The notes under the pieces were generated by a model that saw only the letters and a list, made by a program, of their open reading frames with translations, searched no databases and had not been told where the DNA came from. A stretch of 56,779 nucleotides of DNA from Gonium pectorale. Its lineage: Eukaryota; Chlorophyta; Chlorophyceae; Chlamydomonadales; Volvocaceae. The translations under genes were made by a program, and so were the position numbers. Location: the NCBI GenBank assembly GCA_001584585.1, contig LSYV01000024.1, positions 459,780-516,558 on the forward strand, in the 5' to 3' direction. This document shows positions 23,201 to 35,200 of the stretch, in pieces (the first letter of the stretch is position 1; each line of letters begins with the position of its first letter).

Positions 23201-26200
23201 TGAAGTCACGAACGCACACGGGGCAGGTGTTGCCCGTCCCGCCAAGTCAATCCCAGCTCCACGAACATCCGTCTTGCGGTCTCACAAGGCGCTCAGACGT
23301 GTTTCACTTGCGTCAGGATCCGCTCATCGACGCTGCCCGCTGCATTCCATGTTGTCCCTCGGCTGCGCAGCTGCAAGTGGCCAGCCTTAGCCTGACGCCC
23401 CGCGGCGGCGCCGGCTGCCGGGGCGCCAACCTGATCAGCGACATCGGGCCGGGAGTGAGCGTGCTCCTGCGCCGGCCGCTGGCGGCGCGCAACGCCGGCC
23501 CACCCGCAGAGGGCCTGCCGCCACCGCAGGTGTGACCGGGCCGCCAACGGTCGCCTACTTTGCCATTCCCGATAATCGTACCCTCATCCTCATTGGCCGA
23601 GCCCAGTTAGCCATTCGTTGAGTATGGGCTGGAGTGGGACGCACTATACGTTGGGGCGGCCGTCGTTACGCCTTGGCGGGGAAGCAGTAAACGCAGTACA
23701 GCGCGATACCCTTCCCATGCTCTCCATTAAGCAGTGCCAGTGCGGGTTGCCCTTGAAACGGGCCCTTGATGCAGGTGGCCGTGGAGTTGCCGCGCCTGGC
23801 GGGCTGTGTGTCGGAGGCGGAGCATGCCCACCTGCTGGCGGTGCTGGCGGGAAACGCAGCCGAGAGGGCCCGGCCCGACGCGCTCGCGCAGCTGCTGGCG
23901 CCGCGGAGGCGGCGCACCGCCGCCACCACTGCAGAAGCGCCTCCGGCGGCTCCGGCGGCTCCGGCGGTCGGCGTTGCAGCTGGCAGCGGCGGCGGGCATG
24001 GCGGCGGGCAAGGGGGCCAGCAGGGGCAGGTTCGGGCAGAGCCCACTGGAGCGGCGGCCGTTAATGAGGCCCGGCCCTTGGCGGCCCTGGACTTCAGCTT
24101 GGAGCCGGCGGCCGCGATGGCCAGCCTGGACAATGACGCGTGCGCACTGCAGGTGGTGGGCCGCTCGGAAGGGAGGGCTCCCGGGCAAACGCAAAAGCAG
24201 ATGCGATATATGACCGCACTCGCCCCGCAACGCAGTCAGAACTGCGCAGCTTTGTGCACGTGTGCTTCGTTGCGGTGCACGCGCTTCGATTGAGGGTCTG
24301 CTCTTGCGCCGCTGCTCTACCCTCCCCAACAGCCTCCCCACCACCACCTGCCCGTCCCCGTCCCCGCCCTCGCGCCGCCCCTCGAGCGCCGCCCCTCCGG
24401 GCACCGCTCCTCCTGCACCTGCTGACACTGTCGCTGGGCTCCGCGGTCGCAGCTGCTGTGCTTGTGGCGCATGGGCTCCGTTTGAGGGTCGGCTTTTGCG
24501 CCGCTGCTCTACCCAACAGCCTCCCCACCGCCAGCCGCCCGGCCCACCCCGCCCTCCTCTCGCACGCTCAGGTGACGCTGTCGCTGGGCTCCGCGGAGCT
24601 CACGCTGCTGGAGCCGGAAGCGGACGGAGTGGACAGCCTGCGGCCCCTGGCGCTGGTGTCGCTGTCGGGCCTGTGGGTGGGCTGCTGGGCCTCGGCCCGC
24701 GGCAGCGTCTTTGGCTCCCTGGCGCTGCCTGGCGCCGCAATCGAGGACCTGCGCCGCGGACCTGCCGGCAGCGGTGGCGCGACGGCAGGCGCTGCGGGGG
24801 CCGCGGGCCGGCGGGTGGTGTTTGCAACGTCGCTCGACGCCGCCACCGACGCCGCAGCTGGCGCCTCCGCGCAGCCGGCGGGCCAGAAGCTCAGCCCCTC
24901 GCTGCTCGTACTCGAGTTCCGGATCGTGCAGCCGCAGCAGCGGCAACCACAGCCACAGGCAGGCGGCTCCCGGGTGGATGGCGCCTCAACAATCATCGCT
25001 ACTCCGCCGCTCCCAGCGTTCGGCCTCCGGGTACGCCTGCAACGGCCTCAGATCGTGCTGGACCTGTCGCGGCGCCTGGGGCTGCTGCGCCGCCTGGTCA
25101 ACTTCGCCGCGGCGGGGCCCGTGCTGCAGGGGCCCGTGCCGCGGCCGTACGAGAGCCGCGATGTGCTGCTGCCGCCCTCGCCGACGCCCCACCTCCGCCC
25201 GGCGGGGTCCAGCCTGTGGCTGAGCCCGCAGGTCCGCCTCCTCGCCGACGCACCCGGCGACGGCGGAGGAGGCACAGGCGGCGGAGGCGGCCGGAAGGTG
25301 GTGTATGACGGCGGCGGCGGTCGGCTGGTGCTGCCGCCGGGCATCCGCGGTCATGGCGACGGCGGAGGCGGAGGCGTCGAAGGTGGGGGCGGTGTGCTGC
25401 CGCTGATAGTGGTGGGGGCAGGGCGGGAGCTGGTGCTCCGGAATGTGACCGTGGTCAACGCGGCCTCGCTGCCGGCGTGCCTCAGCCTTGGCGCCGGCGC
25501 GCGGCTGGTGGCGCGGCAGGAGGACGGAGTGGTGATGCTGCCCACCGGCGAGCGGTCGGACGCGGGCGCGGAGGGGGCAGAGAAGGGGCCAGACGAGGAG
25601 GGAGCAGAGGCGGTGCCCGCCGGGGCCGCGGGGCCGCACGCGCGGCTTGCGTTGCCGCCCGCGCAACCGGCTCCGTCGACGCCCTTCTCCCGGATCGAGG
25701 CGGTTGTGGAGGTCGTTGGGGCGGCCCTCCACCTGATGGACCCGGCGGACGCAGCGACGGCCGACGCCATCACCGTAGTGCCCGGACCGATGAGCCGGGC
25801 GGCCTCGTCGTCCTCGTCGGCCACCCTGGGGCGCCACGGCTCCCTCGCCAGCGGCAGCCTGGGCTCCTTCGCCGCCCCGGCGCGCGGCACCACCCCTGGC
25901 GCCAGCACCAGCCCGGGGACTCTGACGTGGCCGGGGGGCGGGCCTCCCACAGCTGCCCCGTGGCCGCCCGGTGTGGCGCCGGCTCGGCACCTGGTGCTGC
26001 GTGGCGGCGTGGCGGCCAGCGTGCGGGCCGAGGGGTGGGAGGTCCGGGAGGCGCGCTGCACGCTGCGGGGCCTGAGCGTGGGGGTGGTGAGCACCTCCGT
26101 GGCGGGCACAGCAGCCGCACCCGGTGTGGCCGGGGGCGTCACCCCGCGGTCGTCCACAGTCGGAGCGTTCCGCAGCCGCGAGGAGGCCCTTCTGGAGCCG

Positions 26201-29200
26201 CTGGATCTGACGGCGGCCTACTCGGCCGGCGATGACCGGAAAGACAACCCCGTCACCGCCGGCGACGGCGAGCCAGGGTTAGGCGTGCGGGGACTCACGA
26301 TCGACGTTCAGTCGTCGCTGCTGCTGCGGCTGTCGCCCTCCTCGCTGGCGCTCGCGTTGCACCTGGCGGAGCTGGCGCTGGAGCCCCTGCAGGCGCCGCC
26401 GCCGCACCGACCCCTCCACCGCTGCGACCGCTTCCAGCGCCTGTCCACGCTGGCGGCAGCTCCTCGGGCCGACGCAGAGCGCGGCGCTGGCGCCGCCGGG
26501 AGCGTCCCGGTGGCCTTTTCACGGGGTGCAGAGCCGGCAGCACCCCTGATGACGGTGTGGCGCCCGCTGCCGCCGCCGGGCTACGTGGCACTAGGGGACG
26601 TCGTGGGCCTGGGCGCGGCGCCGCCGGTCGTTCAGGTGGCCGTCCTGGCTATTAGCTCTGGGTTCGTGGCCTACCCCACCGGCTACGAGCGAGTCTGGTG
26701 CGGCGGATCCTCGCTCGGGCAGGATGAGGGGGATGACGGCGCCGGCGTCGCGCTGTGGCGGCCGCTGCCGCCCGCTGGCTGTGTGGCGCTGGGCTGCGTC
26801 GTGGGCACGCGCGGCTGCCCGCCGGGGCTGACGGCCGTGGGTTGTGTCGCGGCTGGGGCGGTGGTCGAGGCGCAGCTGGGGGAGTGCCTTCCGCTCCCGG
26901 CGGACGCGGCGGATGTGGCGGCTGCCGGGGGCAGCGGCAGTGGAGCCGGTCTGCGCATCGCCTGGCGGCTTCAGAACCTGGCGGCGACGTTCCTGGTGTC
27001 AGCGAGGGGCCAGGCGACGCCTCAGGTAGGTCTGGCGCAGCCCGTCCGCGCCGCTGCGGCTATGTGTGGAGATAGATTGCCAGTCCCTATCAACGCATTC
27101 CGGGTGTTAACCCTCCTTGGTTCGCGCAGGGCCCGCTGTACGACCTGCGGAACCCCCTCAGCATCGCGCCCGCCGCCCTGACGCCGGTGCCGGAGCTGCA
27201 GCGGTTTCGGCCCAGCGCCGCCGGCAGCGCGGCGCGTGCCACCGCCACCGGCGGCGCGGCCGAGCGTGCGGGAGCGAGCGGGCCAGCCGGTGCCGCAGCG
27301 GCGGGCCGCAGCAGCCGTCCACGAGGCCTCGCCGGGGGTCTCATGGCGGGAGTGGATGCAGCGGACCGGCCCGCCCCTCCGTTGTCCCTGCTGTGCCAGC
27401 TGCACTACCTGGCAGCCCGGAGGTCAGTCATTCGGCGCCACTGGGACGCGGCTGAGGCGCGCTCAGTGTGTGTGACAGGCGCCCGAAGTCATGAACCTTC
27501 TCCATACACCCATTCCGCTACTCACTGCTGTAGCACTTCTGTTTCAAGCGAACCGGAAGGGCGATGTGCAGCTCCGGTGCATAGCCTGTGATGTGTGTCA
27601 TGGGCGGGGTTGGTGTCCCACCGTGTGGCGCCCTGCACCCGCAGGGAGGCCATGGGTCACGCGGCGCGGCGGGCGCTGCAGGCGCCTTGCGTCGACTATG
27701 CGCGCATCTGGTGCGGCAACGCGCCCGGCCGGGGCCGCGTCAGCGTGTGGAGGCCGAGGCCGCCGGCAGGGTACGTGGGGCCCTTGGCGCGTGATCTGGG
27801 GCCGGCACAGGCCTGAGCAGTGACCTGCGTGGCTGCAACGGAGGCTTCAACGGCGTTCATTGCGACAGCCGCTGGCCTCAAACAAACTGGCAATGGCGCG
27901 GCGCACTGTGGATGTCGGTTGTGGGGTTCTGTTCGTGTGGCGGCTCTGTTACCTGCGTTTCGCGCTGCGGTCGGGAGGAGAAGCGGTCGTTCCCAGATGG
28001 CCTCGGACCGCCCGCCGGTATCCGATCGGCCGCAGGTACGCCTTCGTTGGCGACTGCATCGTGGTTGGCTGCGGCACGCCTCCCCCGGCCGTCTCCGTGC
28101 TCCGGGACACCGGTTCCGCCGGCGCCGATGCGGCAGCCCCGGCGGCGCCCGGCGCTGGCGCAGGTCTGAGCCCGCCTTTGGCGCCGCTCGCCCGGCCCGT
28201 GGGATTCCACAAGGTGTGTGTGCAATGCGACCCACCCGCTCTGTGCGCCGGTCTCCTGCGTGGCCTTTGCCGCGTAAGGCTGCATGTCCAAGCCTGCGCA
28301 GAGCACATACGCACCTGCCTTTTCAAAGCGCGTCCGGTCCTCTTACGACGCCTCCACACCACCTCACCATCCTCGCCCAGCTGTGGGACAGTGGCGCGGG
28401 GCTGGTGCTATGGCGGCCCGTGCCGCCCCCCGGCTACGTGGCGCTGGGCTGCCTGGCGGGCAGCGACCTGGCGCAGCCCCAAGCGGCGACCTTCAGGTTG
28501 GGAACGCACATGAGGTGGACGTAGGGTGGGCGTCGTGACGTCGTGATAGCTTGCATGGTCTGCACGAACTGGGGTTAGTGCCATCGTCCACCAAACATCT
28601 CCCTTGCTGGTTGCATGTTTGCTACATTGTACAGCGGAGGCCGCATACGGCATACGGCGTGGCCGTGCGTTCACACCAGGCGTGGCATGTCAGTGTTACG
28701 GCCTCGTTGCGTTTACCGCTGCATGCTCCTGGCCTCCGTCTAATGAAGCCCATGCAAGCTTGCCTGGTGTGTTGGGCTGGGGCCAGCGCCCCGCGTCCGC
28801 CAAACGTTGTCATTATGTCCCATGTTGGTTTATTCGGCTGCATGTTATAAAGCGAATCTCAGAAAAGTTCGCATTGTACGGCGTGTACGGCGGTGTATTG
28901 TATGTCTGGGTATTGTTTTCTGCCACCTGCCTAACGCACGCTCCTCTTGGGTCCGCAACTGTGTCCCGGCCCGCAGGGTGGTTCGTGCCGACCTCACCGC
29001 CCCGTGCGTCATCTCCATGGCCCGCCCCGACTGGACGCTGCCCCACCTGGCCGCACCGGAACAGCCCGGCTCCGCCAGCGGTGTGTGCGGCTGGATCCCG
29101 GACCACCGGACCGGCGCCTCCACCGTGGCCTGCCAGGTGAGAGGCTGGGCCATCGTCTTAAGTGCAGGGCTGCCTTGTCCAACCGTGTGCGGCCACTGCG

Positions 29201-32200
29201 GTGGGGTGAGGTACGTTTGGAAGCCGCTGCCCCAGTAAGCCCCCCGTTTCCACCACTCGAGCGCAGTCATCCGCGCATCGCATGGCAGTCGCGAATGTAG
29301 CGCAGGTGCCGTCGCGACCGAGCACCATGCTGACGGAAACCCCGCGCCCGCAGTATTAATTCTTGTGAAGCGCACGCGAAGCGCGATGTGAAACGGGCCC
29401 CTGCAAAGCCTGTCGGTGCTCGCAACTGCCCGCCTGCGTGGACCCGCCGCCGCACCGCCTGACGTGAGGCCTTGTGGCATGCCCCCCTTTTCTGCCTGCT
29501 TTCCTCTTCCTCCTCCTCCCTCCCTCTCCCTCCACCCCACTTTCTGCCTCCACGCCCAGGCGGTGCTGCCCTCGGAAGGGAGCACGCAGGTGCCCCGCCT
29601 CAACCTCGCCGCGGACGACTGGGTTCCGGCGGCGAGGGCGGGGAGTGCACAGCGGGCTGCGGCGGCCCCGACCGGGCAGGCCCAGGGACCGCAGGGTGAA
29701 AAGCAGCTGGGCCATGACGGAGGCTTTAGGTGCGCCGAGGCCGCATCAAAAGCCGAGCATCCCTGCATCAAGCAGGGACAGTGTTGAAGCGAGATCGTTG
29801 CTTTCCTGTTGCAACGTCTGCCGCGAGCAGCCAGGCATGCTGTTCTGTGCCCACAGTAATGTTACCGTTCGCAGCATGCCACTTCCCACACGCGCATCGT
29901 CGCATCGCATGCACCATGCCTCCGTGCCACAGGGACGTTTCGTTGCAGCTGCGGCTGCGCGGGCCTGCGGTGCTGCAGCTGTGCGGCGGCGCGGGCCGGC
30001 CTGTGCTGGAGGTGGAGGCGGCGGAGGCGCGACTGGGCTGGTCCACCCAGGCGAGTGCGAGGCGCATCGCTACCGTCTGTTGCATGGCTGTCCTGTCAAG
30101 TCGCAATGCTGAGGTGTCCTGTCAAGTCGCAATGCTGAGGTGTCCTGTCGAGTCGCAAGTGGCGGCGGCAATCACAGGTGCTGCTTGGTTGTGCGTCGCA
30201 TCTTAAGCCAAGCGCGCGGACGCTATGTACGCGCAACGTTGGGTCACCGCTGGGTGCGTCCTGGTGTGCAGGGCCCCGCCTCCAGCAGCGCTTCGGTGCT
30301 GCTGGTCGCCAGCGCCTGGACCCTCAGCGGCGGGGCCGCGCCGGCGGAGCGCTGGGAGCCGCTGTTGGAGCCCACGCAGCTGGCGCTGCGTGCCGACGTC
30401 ACCGGCGCTGCTTATGTCAATGGTACGGGAAGCGCCGGCGGGCAGCAAGAAGTGACGGTCAAGATGTCCACGGCGCAGGTGAGCGCATGGGCTGGCGTGC
30501 AGGCCTTCTCCCTGGAGGGCACATCGGCGCCCTGGTCGAAGTGCAAGGGACTTGACCTTAGGTGTCGTTTTAACTGCACTTGTGCGACGCTGCTGCACCC
30601 CCCTTGGGCCGTTGCGGATGCGCACGCAGCCCGTTGTCCTGCCCTCCCAGCACCGCGCGCTCGTTGTGCTCGGCGTGCAGGATACCGCTCGGATGGTTGT
30701 GTCGTCCTCTGGGCTGCACGTGCTCCTGCCTGCTGTAACGACCTGGGCCGAGGTGCTACTGGGTGAGAGGAAATCTGCGACCGGGCACCTGTGTGATATT
30801 GGTAATAGCAGCTGGGCAGTCTTGCAAGCGGGTACCCGAGGGGCCCACGGTACCATGTACCCTGCCGTACAGACTCGGGCCGAGCGCGTGCTGTCGTCAG
30901 GAGCCCTGAGCCCTGGCTCGGGCTTTTGAAGCCTGCTGTCACCCGTGGCTGGGCGCTGACCTCTATGCCCCTACAGGCCCCGGAGCCGGCTGCCGGCCTG
31001 ACCCGCTGCTGCCGGGCGGCCCACACGCCGGCAGCGCAGCGGCCACCGAGTACGCATGGGCACCGCCGACGGGGCCGCAGCGGCAGCGCCTGATCAGCAA
31101 CGCGCTGGGTACGGGCTGCTCGCTGCTGCTGGACGGAGGAGACGCCGGGCAGGTCGAGGTGGAGCTGCCATGCGGGGCCGAGGGCGTTGCTCTGCCCGCG
31201 GTGGCGGCTGGGCGGGGCCCGGTGGGCGGCAGTTCGACCTCACAGCAGTGGAGGTGTCCTTCCGCGGCGGGCCATGCGGCGGCCCCGGAGGTGGTGCTGC
31301 TCGTGGATGTGTTGGAGGCGCGGGGCCTGCCGGGGCGGCTGCTGGGGTCCAGTAGCGGGGCGGCCCTCATGGTTGCGCTGACGGTAAGGACCGACCGAGG
31401 TCGAGGAGTGGGGGCGCGCGTGCTGGCGGAGAGGGCTCCATCCGGCGGGCTGCTCGCGCAATCTTAGGGTCGCTTTCACGGGTGGGCCGCTTCCACACCT
31501 TCACCACTTTTGTCCGCGGGACGGTGTCAGCGTGTCGCCTGCGTGCTTAGGCGCCCGTGGCATCTGCGGTTGCCGCAGGTGCGCGGCCGGGGAGCGCCCC
31601 ATGGCGCGGGGTCCGGCGACCCCGCTGGCGGCGGCTGGGGCATGCTTACGCGTGCCGTCCGCGTGCAGCCGACTGCGGCATCGCCCTCCCCCGTGGGCGG
31701 TTTAGCAGCCAGCTGGCGGGAGCGCTTCGTCGTGGCCCTGCCACCCGAGCTGAGCGTGCAGCTGCTGCTGAGGGGCAGCGGAGTTGGAGACCGCGCCCCA
31801 GGGCACAACGGCGTGGGCGACAGCGCGGGCGACGGGGCACCGCCTACGGTGAGTGCGGTGAGGGCCACGGCCATACATGTACGACGTACGGTACGGCGCA
31901 CCTTCAACTGACCATGGGGGCCATGCATCCGATTGGCCGTGGCCGTGTGTGTTTTCACCCGCCTCCCACGCACGGTGTGTGGCTTGTCGGAGCAGGATGG
32001 CTGCCATGCGTGCCATGCGTGCATACCCAATTACCATGATTCCCAGGTACACGCTACGCTGCTGCTGTCAGACGGCGCTGCAGCCGGCGGCGGTCCGCCG
32101 CGGGTGGTCGCCGTGGGCGCTTTCCCGCTCCCAGCAGCCTGGCTGCGCGCTGGCGTCCGCGGCCTGCTGCTGCGGGATGGCGGTGCCGCGGCGACGACCC

Positions 32201-35200
32201 GGCTTCTTTCCGGCAGCGGCTGCGAGATGGCGGCGGAGCTGCGGCTGCAGCCCGTGGGCCGCGGCGGCGGCCCTGACCAGCATCCCGCGATGCTGCAGCT
32301 GCGCATCTCCCTGGACGACCAACAGGTGAGTGTGTGTGTGAGAGTGTGTGTATGTGGCCACGGTGTGCTGTTGCGCTGAGCCTATGCAACTGCAGCTGCT
32401 TCATCGTGCCTCACGCGCAATCGTGTCGCGCCACACATGCTACTTATCCTCACACCATACTCGCAGCAGTGCACGCATTGCAGCCAACAGTGCTTCTCCT
32501 TGCAGGGCGGGGGTGTTTGACAACGCTTGTGACACCTCACCGTCCGTTCTCCCTTGCAGGTGGAGACCCGCTGGAAGCCGTACGTCGAGGCGAGGCAGCA
32601 CAACGCCGGCGCCGAGAAGCCAGGGGCTGGCCTTTCCAGCAGCAGCAGCCCCGCAGACGTCATGGCGCGTGCGGCCGCGGCGGGACGGCGGCGTGTGCTG
32701 CAGAGCCTGCAGCTGGCGGGCAGCGGCGAGTGGGCGCCCATCGCGGGCGCCAGCTCCGCAGGTGGGGAGCTGGGCGGAGCACACGGGTGACCGATTGCGT
32801 GCTCCCTGCGTCGACCACCGGAGGTGACCATCTTTGGCGACGCCATGCTCTACATTGCTACAAGATAACAGTCATTCCGTCGCTGCGTCCTGTTTTGTCA
32901 TGTTGTTGCCGTTGTCGTTATGATATCCCCCGCGCTGCACCGCCATGCGGTGCGGGCCCCACCTGCGTCCCGTCAGACCGCGTCCCGGTGCGCCTCGGCG
33001 CCGGCGTCGTGGTGGAGCGCCTCCCGATCGGCGGCGAGGGCGAGGGCGCCGGCAGCGGCGGCGCGGTGGTGGAGCTGCTGCGGTCGCGTGCGGTGCTGCG
33101 GAACGGCACGGGCCTGCCGCTGGAGGTCGCCCTGGCCTTCAGCGGCCCCACGGCGGCGGCTGTGGCCACGGCCGGCGGTGCAATGTCGGGCCGCAGTGGC
33201 GCGATGGCCTTGGGCCCAGGTGGGTGGGATGACGGCTCAACGCCGTGTGCGAGCTGCGTTGCATTTGACACTATCGCCATCTGCTCCACTGCGCTGGCCT
33301 GGCCGTCTACACGGTACCCGTTTTCAGTACCCGGTTATCAAGCCGTAGCGCCTCGCACGTCTGCTGCGAACGTACACACGCCCCTTTGAGAGTGTTTTGG
33401 TTTCTGCTCGCCTGTTTGCCTGCCTGCAGCACACTGCAGCGCACTGTAGCGCACTGTTCTAGGTCATATGGAACCCCTGTCCTGCCCTGCCCTGCCCTGG
33501 CCCCGCTCGTCGCCGCGCCGATGTTCGCCGCCCTCGTGCCGAAGACGGGCGCCCCCTGCCGGTGTGCGAGGAGGTGTTTGAGACGCAGCGCTACCTGCCC
33601 CTGCGCGGCTGGAGCTGCATGAACCTGCTGCCCCACGAGAGCCGCGCCTACAGCCGCGACAGCCGCGGAGGCGGCGGCTCCGGCACCTTCCCGCTCGTGC
33701 CGCTGCCGGCCGGCTGGGAGTGGGAGGGGCCCTGGAGGGCGGACCTGTCGGGTGAGCCTGATCTGGCGCACAGCAGCTGCACAACCCCAGTGCAAAGTGG
33801 GCGGTTTGCGAGGCAGTCCAGACCCACGCATTCCCTGCCACCCTATCGTTATATGAATGCAATTGGATTTTGCCCCGCGTATTCCCCCTGCAGGCCACGT
33901 AGATGGCGAGGGCTGGTTCTACGCCACCGCCTCCTGGAACCTCAACTCGTACCCGCCGGCGCCCGATCAGGCCAGGTGCGGTGCAACGGACCTGGTGCGA
34001 CGACGGCGTTGGACGCGCACGCGCCGCTGCGTGGAGGCGGCCGCCGCGCCGCCGGCGCAGGAGCTGCTCCTGGCCGCCCCGCTCTCCGGATCCTGCTCCG
34101 GCCCCGTCCGGCGGCTGCTTGGCACCGTAGCTCCCGGGGAGACGCTGCCGCTACCCCTGGGCTGGGAGGCGGGCGGCTGCGAGCTGCAGGTTCGTCCCCT
34201 GACACCCCTCGAGCACATGGACGCCGCGGGCGTGCGAGTCAAGGAGAGCCCGGTGGCTGCGGCCCCGGGCCAGGGAGCCGACATGGATGACCTGTTTGCC
34301 GGGCTGACGACGGTGGAGGAGCAGCCGCCGCCGGCGGCTCTGAGCCTGCGGATCCCACATGATCCGGTGGACGTGGCGTCGCGGCACGAGTGGAGTCGGG
34401 GCCCAGGTGGCGGCGACCCGGGGCTGGTCATGACGCGGCTGGGGGAGGGCGGCGCCAGGCTGCTGTGCTGCAGGTGCGCACATCTCCCGCCTTGAGGTGG
34501 AGGGAGGTAGGGTACAAAGAGGAGGGCAGTAGAGGCATGTCTCTCTTGGATGGGATGTGCAAGGGGATGGAGTGGCGATGGAGGACCCTGTGCTACCGTG
34601 AACATAGCTGCCGTCGAGTTCCTAAACCCGTGCTGCACACCTGCAGGCCCGTCGACGGCCGTGAGGACCGGGACATTGTGGACTTCGTTTCGCCGCACCA
34701 GCAGCGAAGCCAGCTTAGTAGCCCGGCGCAGACGACGAGGCCCCCGCCCGCCGTCACTGACGCCAAGGCAGTGGCGCCTTCGGGCGCCACAGCTCAGGCG
34801 TCTACGCGCTCCCCGCGGGCGGGAGCGCCACAGCCGGCGGTAGCTGGTGGGCACGTGGGCGGGGAGGTCCATGGAGAGCGCTCCCTTGGCCCCCTTGGCG
34901 TGTCGCGAGCATGGCTTGCCTGTGTCTCAAGGGCGCACCGTATCCGATGTCTGCACTTGTCTGTGTCCTGATGTTTCCGATCGAGCTGCACCAGCACACG
35001 TGGAATATTCATGTTCGCATGCCCCCTGGCAGGGCCGTCACCTCCTCCGCCGCCTCCGCCTCCGCCACCGGTGTGCGAGGAGGTGTTCGAGACGCAGCGC
35101 TACCTGCCCCTGAGAGGCTGGAGCTGCAAGAACTTGTTGCCCCACGAGAGCCGCGCCTACAGCCGCGACAGCCGCGGAGGCGGCGGCTCGTCCGAGTTCC

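Noticed and set aside
32334..33389. 351-codon plus ORF
   Set aside because: Mostly intron read-through; only the part from 32977 (VPS13 exon 39) is supported.
33422..33505. CTGCAGCACACTGCAGCGCACTG and GCCCT runs before DysF exon 40 as alternative exon starts
   Set aside because: The acceptor here that fits phase runs into an in-frame stop; treated as simple repeats in the intron.
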